A stretch of 64,000 nt of DNA, taken from positions 96,814 to 160,813 of the forward strand of contig MCFE01000126.1 of assembly GCA_002104905.1 (NCBI GenBank). Reading direction: 5' to 3'. Every line of letters starts with the position of its first letter. The first letter of the stretch is position 1. This DNA is from Basidiobolus meristosporus CBS 931.73 (Eukaryota > Basidiobolomycota > Basidiobolomycetes > Basidiobolales > Basidiobolaceae). A program made the translations under genes and the position numbers. Below the pieces are notes generated by a model. It was not told the origin of the DNA. It was given only the letters and a program-made list of their open reading frames with translations, and made no database searches. Below are positions 56,561-64,000 of the stretch, piece after piece.

Positions 56561-56576
56561 GTATTACAGCCTACAG

Positions 56577-58310
56577 CTAGTTCTGTATAATGCTACCATA
56601 CCAATTTACCAAATGGTATTTCCTTTTTCTACCTCCCCTTGTGCAACTCATATATTCCACTGTAGATTCACCCCACTTTATTTGCTTACCCACTACCACC
56701 TTGGGTATTCCACATATAGTTTGAATCAACAAAACCATGGCCTCCTGCTTACTAACCTCTACAAACACACACACCTGCCACAATTGACATACTCCTATCA
56801 CCTCAACTTTATGGCTTTTTAGTGTGATACTTACAAAGTTGCCATATACCTTGTACTGCCAGTAACATATATATCTTGCAAACATATGCTTGGATGCCAC
56901 CACTTCTGCCATAAATACCTCCTGAATATCTGCAAAGAGCTTTTTGGTATTTAGTCAATATATTCCTTCTCCCTGCTGGATTCTAGTCCCCCTTATGGGT
57001 GCCCTCTGGCTCTTGTTTGTATGAATTCCATATTTAATGGTGTAGAAGTTGGCTTGCAGCCAAGAGAAGCCCAGCATACATTGGTAGGGCTTTCCTAATA
57101 AAAGTTAGTTGCTTGTTGCACCCAACCCAACTTTGCATTACTTAACTGATTGCCCACACATTGGGGCTGCTTAGCTTCTTAATTCCATAGGTATAGGTGT
57201 CTACACATGTACATCAGTCCTCAGTATTTTCCAACTCTTCCTAGCTGTCCTCCATGTACCAACTCATCACATCCATCATGGACTTAAAGGTATTATATTC
57301 TTGATGAGATTGGGATATGGTAGTACCTGCAACTTGACTTGTCTTCCTATCTTCTCACACATCTGCTCCATAGGAAACTCCCAAAAGGTGAAGCAAGGGC
57401 CAATATTCTCCACACACCAAGCAAGATAGAGTAAAGAATGGATACAGTAGCAACAGAGATCTACACCTTCAGCTTGATGTTTGTAGTATAGCTGCTCAAA
57501 TCCTGTTACAAACTCCTTGCATAACAGCTGTAGATGTGTCAAGTTGGCATTAGTGATCCGCTTCTGGATAAATATTCCTACAATGTCCACATATGACCCC
57601 CAATGCTTCCAATGTACTCTTGGTAGGAATGGCTCAGAATGCTACCTGAATAAATAAATATCCAGCTCATCCAGTCTTTGCATTTGTATTGTTGCATATG
57701 CATATGAGTATTGATTGGAGCCTGTGAGAAGTACTTACATGAGCAGATGCTCTGTAACATCTTGCCAATTCTTTCAAATTCCTCTGGTATATCAATGGGC
57801 TCATTTAGCTTGAAATGCCCCATTTAAAACTTAATCATCAGCATAGGGATATTGTTGAAAAGCAAATGCATGCTCTCAGTGGAAAGCTTTTGCTCCAACA
57901 GATACCCTCTATCTTAAGTATCTCTGGTTTCTGATTGATTCCATATTCTGGCTGATGGCTTATAGCTTGCCCACTTTGCTGCAATTGCATGCTGACTTCC
58001 GTACAATCTCTCTGTGAGAAGATGATGTTCTTAGTGTTGGTGTTTGGGTAATAATAATTTGTGTGATTCACGGGGTAATCCTCTGGATCTCATACATCCA
58101 ACAGCAAAACTGTCCATTGTACCCAGAAAAGCCAGCTATTTTGCCAATGGCTGGGATATCTCCAATGCAGATAATGATATGCACTTTGACATGACAACCA
58201 TTTACTGTTATCCTGCTGGAAAGCATACAAAATTCATCCAGCAATGGATACAGGTAGCTATCCAGGTTGGATGGTGATTTAAGCCCAGATACCAATAAGA
58301 CTGCCATCAG
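56577..58310 (-). pseudogene. Tnp2/Plavaka-like (CACTA-type) transposase, broken
   Basis: Minus-strand fragments in family order. 58068-58307 has the Tnp2 core GDIPAIGKIAGFSGYNGQ followed by a worn CxxC-type segment. 57578-57823 has EPIDIPEEFERIGKML and DWMSWIFIYSG. 57276-57590 has the DUF4218-like YYKHQAEGVDLCCYCIHSLL and GPCFTFWEFPMEQMCEKIG, and 56577-56912 is a probable C-terminal fragment. These signatures are typical of fungal CACTA/Plavaka transposases with the DUF4218 region. Frames are broken at least three times, and the N-terminus is cut by the LTR-like block at 58315. No terminal inverted repeats were identified. Confidence 0.7.
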
Positions 58311-58314
58311 ATTT

Positions 58315-58663
58315 TGTTATGAATAGACACAAGGCAGGAGAGTAGAGCTAGGCAAGGCAGGACCAGGAAAGGACTTAGGTGTGGATCAACAAGGCAAGGC
58401 GGATTTCCAAGGCAAGGCTGTTTATTCAAGACCTGTGTTTATCAGACTGAGGAATACATAAGGGGGGGATAGGACTATATATACTTTTTGGCAATATGGA
58501 TGCCAAGAGATATTGGCTAATACTGATGGGGTTCTGAGGTGAAGCACAGTAAGTGTGCCAGGATAGATATATACTAAAGAATGGACTATAATATCACATG
58601 GGGATATGTTAGGGGTCAGCTGATCATGTGATATGTAATTACCATATTTGGTGTTTGATTACA
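58315..58663 (-). repeat. LTR-like block of unknown family
   Basis: 349 bp beginning TGTTATGAATAGAC and ending TTTGATTACA, with an internal TATATATA tract at about 58475-58482 and repeated 'aaggcaagg' motifs. The TG...CA ends and length fit an LTR. No target duplication was seen and no other copy is present in the window, so this is tentative. Confidence 0.35.
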
Positions 58664-58688
58664 TAAGCTCCAAAGGGGAGCTTCCATT

Positions 58689-59220
58689 TTAGGGTTAGGG
58701 GAGGAAAGTCACCAAGTGGTGAAATCTTTATTTACTTATGACAAGTATCTAAAGAAGCCAAGTTAATCTGAAGTTATTCCTAGAAAGCTAGGTCTGAGAG
58801 ATATCTTCCTAGTAAGCCAGGTCTAAAAGTTGAGAAGCTGAGTGGTACTATATTTCCTAGTTAGCTAGGTCTGAGAGAGGTTTCCTGGAAAGCCAGGCCT
58901 GAGAAGTGAGAATCTGAATATATCTGAGCTAAGTTATACTGGTTTGCGGTAGCTGAATTGTGGCCGGAATGGCCAGTAGACTGGGGGAACTGAGATGAGT
59001 TTCTGGGCGATCACTGGCCAAATTTACTAGGCAAATCTGGCCAATTAGCATTTCAAGGATTTCAGCCAATCAGAGCCCTTACTTTGCCCGATGGTTGATC
59101 AAGCCATCTCCCAATGAGCACACATCAATTTATAAATCAAATTTTGTTGGATCCAGGATTTGAACCCACAACCATGGGTATGGAAGGGTTAGGGATAACC
59201 ACAAGGCTAAGTGTTCTTGG
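58689..59220 (-). mobile_element. tRNA-derived SINE, copy A, ending in telomeric repeats
   Basis: In minus orientation the element starts at about 59220 with a tRNA-like head (59149-59218) holding pol III boxes: A box TAGCCTTGTGG and a perfect B box GGTTCAAATCC. A body of about 370 bp follows, with four hairpin modules (58779-58906). The 3' tail shares the 'aaataaagatttcacc..ttggtgac' segment with the LINE to the right and finishes CCCCTAACCCTAA. The head is too diverged to name the anticodon. It is about 98% identical to copy B, so movement was recent. Confidence 0.8.
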
Positions 59221-59242
59221 TTAGGGGAGGGAAAGTCACCAC
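59221..59242 (-). mobile_element. 22-bp severely 5'-truncated SINE/LINE tail
   Basis: On the minus strand this is only the last bases of the shared 3' tail (GTGGTGACTTTCCCTCCCCTAA), wedged between SINE copies A and B. It is the footprint of an insertion that was almost completely 5'-truncated. Confidence 0.65.
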
Positions 59243-59769
59243 TTAGGGGGAGGAAAGTCACCAAGTGGTGAAATCTTTATTTACTTATGACAAGTATCTA
59301 AAGAAGCCAAGTTAATCTGAAGTTATTCCTAGAAAGCTAGGTCTGAGAGATATCTTCCTGGTAAGTCAGGTCTGAGAGTTGAGAAGCTGAGTGGTACTAT
59401 ATTTCCTAGTTAGCTAGGTCTGAGAGAGGTTTCCTGGAAAGCCAGGCCTGAGAAGTGAGAATCTGAATATATCTGAGCTAAGTTATACTGGTTTGCGGTA
59501 GCTGAATTGTGGCCGGAATGGCCAGTAGACTGGGGGAACTGAGAGGAATTTCTGGGCGATCACTAGCCAAATTTACTAGGCAAATCTGGCCAATTAGCAT
59601 TTCAAGGATTTCAGCCAATCAGAGCCTTTACTTTGCCCGATGGTTGATCAAGCCATCTCCCAATGAGCACACATCAATTTATTAATCAAATTTTGCTGGA
59701 TCCAGGATTTGAACCCACAACCATGGGTATGGAAGGGTTAGGGATAACCACAAGGCTAAGTGTTCTTGG
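59243..59769 (-). mobile_element. tRNA-derived SINE, copy B
   Basis: Full-length second copy. The tRNA-like head lies at about 59698-59767 with the same A and B boxes. The body has the same four hairpin modules. The tail ends CCCCCTAA. Its 5' end is joined directly to the seven TTAGGG units that terminate the LINE, and copy A's head is likewise preceded by CCCTAA. About ten substitutions distinguish it from copy A. Confidence 0.8.
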
Positions 59770-59811
59770 TTAGGGTTAGGGTTAGGGTTAGGGTTAGGGT
59801 TAGGGTTAGGG
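59770..59811 (-). repeat. Interstitial telomeric repeat (TTAGGG)7
   Basis: Seven perfect TTAGGG units on the plus strand (CCCTAA on the strand of the LINE). They form the 3' terminus of the LINE and the 5' boundary of SINE copy B. Confidence 0.97.
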
Positions 59812-59869
59812 GGGGAGACAGTCACCAACAGGTGAAATCTTTATTTCAGTTGAAACAAAGAAGCCAGTG

Positions 59870-62638
59870 CTACTGTTGTAGCTTTGATACAAGAGTGTGT
59901 AGCTGAGGGGAATTTGTAGGTAAGTTAATAAGAAGTGATGATAGCTCTTCAGTGCTCAAGACACTGTTCAGTGGGAAGGGGGGTAGCAAGAGAGGTAAGA
60001 ATGACTTGTGAACAACATTAATGAGGGGAATGTGATAAGGATTGATATTCATCATAAAGGGAGTGTGCTGCTGCAGATATTGCTGCCAAAGGTCTGTCAA
60101 GTACTTCAGGTAGGCCAGCTTGGGTTTTTCTGACTGCAGAATATAGTGAGCAAACTTCTTGACTTCAGGATCTCCAAGTATAGTTCTCCAGCAGGAGTCA
60201 GGTGTTGTGTGGTGTGTTCTCTTCCAGGCCTTAATCAGTGGGTTGTTGCAGTTGTGAAGTCTGAGGTATAATCTGGTTCTAAGGTAGAGAAGTCTGATCT
60301 TATAGGGCATAAACCCAAAAGCACCAAGAATAGCATGTCTGTAGGGGCATTCAGGCAAATGAGGCACCAAGGAGGTAATGCACCATACTGCAAACTTGTC
60401 AAGCTTAGTGCAGTCTCTAGAAGTAAGAGAGAGAAGTGGTAAGCCAAATTCCAGGACAGGGAAGACAAACTGCTTGAGTAGAAGGAGGCAGCTGGGAGCT
60501 GAAGTTGTAGGAGGAGTAACAGCCAGTAGCTTGTGGAGTGCCTGTCTTGCCAGGATAATTCTCTTCTTCAGATGTGCTCCAGAGTCTAGTCCAGTAGGAA
60601 GGAAAGGAAAGCCAAGATATGTAGCAGAAACCTGAGCAGGTAGAGTGGAGTTCTCCAAGTTGATAGGAGAGCCCAAAGGTACTGTCTTTGCAATGGAGAG
60701 CTGGAGATTATTCTTCTGCAGATACTGCTGGATGGTCTGGGAGTCTTGTTGCACATTGGAGGAGGATATTCTGATGTCATCAGCAAAGAGAGTAACCAGG
60801 CAGTCAGCTGAGAGTCTTGGGAAATCATTCAGGAAGATGGCAAACAGTATAGGACCAAGCACAGAGCCTTGAACCACTCCATTAGGAACTGAGAACACAG
60901 CTGATTGCTCACTTGGGTGCAGAATTCTTGCTTGTGGATCCAGAAACAGAGACCTGACAAGGAGGGTGAGAGAGGTACTGGAGAAGCATTGCAACTTGGA
61001 CCAAAGCAGATTTCTGTCAACTGAATCAAAGGCCTTAGTAATATCAAACAGAACAGAGGGATACTTGCACTGGAGAGAGTGATCTTGGCTAAGTATGACT
61101 GCATATTCCAAGGAGAGGCCAGGAACAAAGCCAAACTGTGCAGGATGAAACTTGAGGGAGTCAGAGTAGAGCTCCTGAGCAAGCAGAAGCTCAAACACCT
61201 TTCTGCAGGTGGGCAGCAGAGATATTGGCCTGTAGGAGCTAGGATCCAGGTGCTTTCCTTTACCCTTGTACAGTGGCAGAACATTTGCAAAGGACCATTC
61301 CTCAGGAGTAGAAAGCTGGGCTGAGTATTGCTGAAACAGTTGAAGCAGAAGTGCAGACATGGCCTTGGTACTAGTCTTCAGAAGCTCATAAGAGATTGTG
61401 TCCACACCTGGAGCAGTAGAGTTGGGAAGCCTCTTGAGCACATTATGGATTCTCCTTTGATCAAGTGCAAGTGGGATGGGCAGAGTCTTGAAGTCAGGAT
61501 GAAAGCCAGGAGTTGAGTACTGCTTTGTAGAGAAGAAGATGTTAGCCAGCTGTTCTGTTGAAGGTAACTTCCTGGAAGAGGGCCTCATTGCCCTGTAGAG
61601 TCTTGATACTGTTCTTGTTATAGAGTTGGAAGATTGCAGAGGCAAAGAACTCATAATATGATCCCAGAGCTGAGTATGCAGAGTGTGGTGAATTGCCTTG
61701 GAGTGGTGTATTGCTGTCAGGAGGAGTTTCTCTGTTTTTGGGTTAGGGAAACTCAGGTAGCTTTGTTGCAGGGCTGAAACAATGGATTCCCATTTTCTTG
61801 AGGTAACAGCAGTAGTCTTGCATGGCAGTGAGAGGGAGGCAGACACCAGAATCAGATGCTTCACAAAGAGCCAGGCATAGTTGAGATCATCTGGCAGAGA
61901 AAGTAGCAAACTGGCAAGCTTCAAGTAGTTCCCAAAGTCTTTCTTCTGATTCTTGGTAGCTTTGTGGGTGAGCACAGTAAGTTTTGGCAGCTTCTTCTTC
62001 ACAACTGGTTGCATAGAAAGGGACCAGGCTGGATGGTCAGAGGCTCTCAAGGATCCTAGCTCAGCTCCAGAGAATTGCTTAACTTCATTCACAAAGTAGA
62101 GGGCAGCAGCAGAAGGGCAGATCCAGTCAACACATCTTTTCTCAGATTGAGCACCTAGTGCTAGCAGGTGGCTTTCTCTCAGGAAGTTCAGTAGGAATGT
62201 AGACCTTGGCTTCATTCTTGCAGTCAGAGTAGTCTTGTTCTCAGGATGGGGAATGTTGAGATCTCCAAGCAAGATAACAGGTGTTGATATAGATTGTTGG
62301 TATTGCTGAACCTTCTGGCATATAACTTGCACTTCTTGAAGGGCAAGACTTGGAGGCAGATAGCAGAGCACCAGACTGATAGTTGGCAACTGGAGAGCAG
62401 CACAGTAAGGGGAGTAAAGAGGAACACAGAGCTGAGGAGTATTGATGGTAGAAGAGATGAAGCAGATAGAGGAGGTATTCTTTGTTCTAGGAGTAGAAAA
62501 GCAATATAGATTAGTCAAAAGTATAGAGGGTAGCTGGACATCAATCAAACACAGGAGGGAAAATCTTGAAAGAAGTCTCTCTAGAGTTGGTCTTGATGGC
62601 TGTATGCTGTTGCAGTTAAGCAACAGAACTTCAGGTAG
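59870..62638 (-). CDS. LINE ORF2: endonuclease and reverse transcriptase
   Basis: An open frame of about 920 codons starts directly after the ORF1 stop, with no ATG before the endonuclease domain. The APE-like endonuclease occupies about residues 5-215, with LLNCNSIQPS (metal-binding Asn region), VILLGDLNIPHP, RCVDWICPSAAA and RASDHPAW. The usual catalytic Glu of the LxQExxL motif is not evident (the segment reads LLCLIDVQLPS). Reverse transcriptase lies in about 400-700, with APGVDTISYELLK, SYRPISLLPTCRKVFE, FDITKAFDSVDR, NGVVQGSVLGPILF and the catalytic FADD at about 612. The C-terminal thumb-like region has no CCHC knuckle that I can see. It copies the element RNA at a nicked target. The uninterrupted frame suggests recent activity. 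I do not assign a clade. Confidence 0.9.
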   Translation of the reverse strand, partial: LPEVLLLNCNSIQPSRPTLERLLSRFSLLCLIDVQLPSILLTNLYCFSTPRTKNTSSICFISSTINTPQLCVPLYSPYCAALQLPTISLVLCYLPPSLALQEVQVICQKVQQYQQSISTPVILLGDLNIPHPENKTTLTARMKPRSTFLLNFLRESHLLALGAQSEKRCVDWICPSAAALYFVNEVKQFSGAELGSLRASDHPAWSLSMQPVVKKKLPKLTVLTHKATKNQKKDFGNYLKLASLLLSLPDDLNYAWLFVKHLILVSASLSLPCKTTAVTSRKWESIVSALQQSYLSFPNPKTEKLLLTAIHHSKAIHHTLHTQLWDHIMSSLPLQSSNSITRTVSRLYRAMRPSSRKLPSTEQLANIFFSTKQYSTPGFHPDFKTLPIPLALDQRRIHNVLKRLPNSTAPGVDTISYELLKTSTKAMSALLLQLFQQYSAQLSTPEEWSFANVLPLYKGKGKHLDPSSYRPISLLPTCRKVFELLLAQELYSDSLKFHPAQFGFVPGLSLEYAVILSQDHSLQCKYPSVLFDITKAFDSVDRNLLWSKLQCFSSTSLTLLVRSLFLDPQARILHPSEQSAVFSVPNGVVQGSVLGPILFAIFLNDFPRLSADCLVTLFADDIRISSSNVQQDSQTIQQYLQKNNLQLSIAKTVPLGSPINLENSTLPAQVSATYLGFPFLPTGLDSGAHLKKRIILARQALHKLLAVTPPTTSAPSCLLLLKQFVFPVLEFGLPLLSLTSRDCTKLDKFAVWCITSLVPHLPECPYRHAILGAFGFMPYKIRLLYLRTRLYLRLHNCNNPLIKAWKRTHHTTPDSCWRTILGDPEVKKFAHYILQSEKPKLAYLKYLTDLWQQYLQQHTPFMMNINPYHIPLINVVHKSFLPLLLPPFPLNSVLSTEELSSLLINLPTNSPQLHTLVSKLQQ

Positions 62639-62641
62639 TCA
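62636..62641 (-). promoter_or_regulatory. UGA-CUA stop context between ORF1 and ORF2
   Basis: The only separator between the two LINE frames is TGA followed by CTA. UGA-CUA is the best known leaky stop context for readthrough in eukaryotes and viruses. ORF2 has no ATG upstream of its endonuclease motifs, so readthrough or stop-linked reinitiation would be needed. Confidence 0.6.
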
Positions 62642-64000
62642 GGCAGAGGTTGTAGCTTCTTCAGAGGCAGCATTGATAATGTGACCTGCAGAGTCCCAGA
62701 GCTCTTCAAATGGTGCATCACTTAAGTCAGCAAGGAGAGAAATGGCATGATTCTTGAGGAAGTATGCCACATCATAGGAGGGGGCTTGTCTCTTGATGGC
62801 AGCAAAGAAAGACAGAATGGCAACATGGGCTGGAGGCTTGTTGAACAGTAGAGAGTCAGAGGATTCAGATTCTTCAGGCACTATCTTGAAGTCAGTTTTC
62901 AGCCAGTTAAGGTTCTTCTCCACAAAGGTAACAAATGGGTCAGCAATGTTTTGGTCTAGGATAACCTCCAGAATCTTCCCTTTTCTCCAGGCCAGGTTGA
63001 CAATTCTTGAGAGCTGAATATTGCATGCCTTGAGTGCTTTCCTGATGTTGGAAATGGGAGTCCAGGGAACTTGCTTCAAGTACACCACAGTCCAGGTAGA
63101 AGCTGGTGGTAGGTTTGCTGGGGGCTTGTAAGTCCTTCTGTGTTGCAATGGAGCTGCAGTAGTCAGATTGGAGTCCACATTCTCAGTAGAAGGTTTTCTT
63201 GATGTGTCTTGCTGAATGGTACTGGAGCTGGATGTGCTGATAATTCTTGCTAGAACCTTGCCTGCATAAGTCTGAGGTATAGCTGAGGTGACTGTAGAGG
63301 TGGTGGCAGCTGGTGCAGGTGGAGAGGCAGAGACTGAAGCAGGAACTGAGGTCACCTGGGAGAAGGCAGTGGAAGCAGGTTTTCTGGGAGGAACAGAGTT
63401 CACTATCCAGTTGTTCTGTAAAGCACTGGAGTAGCTTTTCTGTGGAACAGGATCTTGCTCTTGAACAGGAACAGAAGCAGGAGGCTGGGGCTGAGCAGTA
63501 GTGGTAAGGCAGTGGCACTCCAAGGAAGCTTTTTGCAAGGCATCTCTGGCAGTTTTCAGGGCAGTATTGGCTTCATTCTTGAGCTTCTTGCATTGGGCAT
63601 CCAGTCTCTTGTTTTCAATAGCCAGGGCATGTATTGGCAGCCTCTAATATCAGCAATTCTCTTCTCAATTGCAAGGAATCTCTGAAGAAATGCATCAGTA
63701 GAAGTGCTGGCATCTGGGAGAGCAGTGGCAGGAATAGAGTCCATTGACAGTGGGCTTCTTGGAGGCAAGGAAAGTGGACTGGCAGATTCAGGCACAAAAG
63801 GAGATATCCTGGCAGGAGGAGAAGGAGTATCCAAGGCAGTAACAGAGGCAATTCTTGTTGGTGAAGCAGCAGCAGGGGAGGCAAGCCTGTTCAGAAACTG
63901 GGCAGGAGAGAGTGCTTGAGGAGAGGGAGTCTTCAGCTTGCCAAGCATGTCTTCCATCAGAGTGATACCAATATTCCTGGTGCATTTGCAGAGAAAAGTA
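62639..64000 (-). CDS. LINE ORF1, partial, one frameshift
   Basis: The frame enters from beyond the right edge. It begins in view with a Ser/Pro/Ala-rich segment (63640-64000), then a short coiled-coil-like region around the frameshift (LQRFLAIEKRIADIRG, then ALAIENKRLDAQCKKLKNEA). A Pro/Ser/Thr-rich stretch follows, then a globular domain near 62840-63130 with TWTVVYLKQVPWTPISNIRK, which looks like an RRM-type RNA-binding fold typical of LINE ORF1 proteins. The frame shifts by one nucleotide at about 63635, which could be a mutation, a sequence error or a programmed shift. It ends in a single TGA at 62639-62641, and ORF2 continues in the same frame. Confidence 0.75.

Larger units (their letters stand above)
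59812..64000 (-). mobile_element. APE-type non-LTR retrotransposon (LINE), 5' end beyond the window
   Basis: Element order on the minus strand: ORF1 (from beyond 64000 to 62639), UGA, ORF2 endonuclease-reverse transcriptase (62638-59870), a 3' UTR of only 58 bp with a CACC/GGTG stem-loop, then (CCCTAA)7. There is no LTR and no poly(A) tail. ORF2 is fully open over 2.7 kb, so this copy is young. Confidence 0.9.

Noticed and set aside
1..64000. CRISPR arrays, bacterial operons or rRNA genes
   Set aside because: No regularly spaced short repeats with unique spacers and no rRNA-like sequence were seen. The DNA is eukaryotic with spliceosomal introns.

Overview
The window is fungal nuclear DNA. 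Protein-coding genes have short GT-AG introns (about 45-90 nt, often with GTAAG donors and CTAAC-like branch sites), AATAAA signals downstream and compact spacing. The gene set is fungal or opisthokont: GAL10, GAL1, GDP-mannose pyrophosphorylase, a CLASP-type TOG protein, a BRAT1 homologue and aquarius. The retroelements are Ty1/copia, a non-LTR element and a Tnp2-type DNA transposon. Full-length BRAT1 and aquarius genes, TTAGGG-type repeats and bacterial-type secreted proteins point to an early-diverging lineage (Zoopagomycota or Mucoromycota type) rather than a yeast. This placement is inference.

Bases 1-24315 are a graveyard of degenerate Ty1/copia elements in both orientations, heavily nested. 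An old plus-strand element with both LTRs (4904-12000) is interrupted by a 5'-truncated minus-strand copy (6487-about 9506) and by a solo LTR with a perfect 5-bp target duplication (10848-11187). A second minus-strand element (12615-about 17730) carries another solo LTR with its own 5-bp duplication (17006-17682). Three dispersed non-coding or barely coding repeat families lie among them. The block ends in two head-to-head LTRs at 24315.

Bases 24316-42836 are gene-rich: a divergent GAL10/GAL1 pair, a five-exon GDP-mannose pyrophosphorylase, a small two-exon DMAC1-like membrane protein, a single-TOG CLASP-like protein, a 14-exon BRAT1 homologue, the seven-exon spliceosomal helicase aquarius, and an unusual methyltransferase-fold protein with C-terminal zinc fingers.

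Bases 44394-55111 are an accessory island. It holds five almost identical intronless genes for secreted CHAP-domain amidases or peptidases, all on the minus strand, and one promoter ghost of a lost copy. Next comes a two-exon gene for a secreted protein of the thiol-activated (cholesterol-dependent) cytolysin family. Both families are mainly bacterial, so horizontal acquisition followed by local amplification is the likely history.

Bases 56560-64000 hold a broken Tnp2/Plavaka-like transposase, an LTR-like block, and a chain of retroelements joined through telomeric repeats. Two 98%-identical tRNA-derived SINEs and a large non-LTR retrotransposon (running off the right edge) share a 3' tail and end in (CCCTAA)n. 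In the LINE, ORF1 and ORF2 are in one frame, separated only by UGA followed by CUA, the classical readthrough context. This telomere-repeat-associated LINE/SINE partnership and the CHAP-cytolysin island are the two most interesting features of the window.
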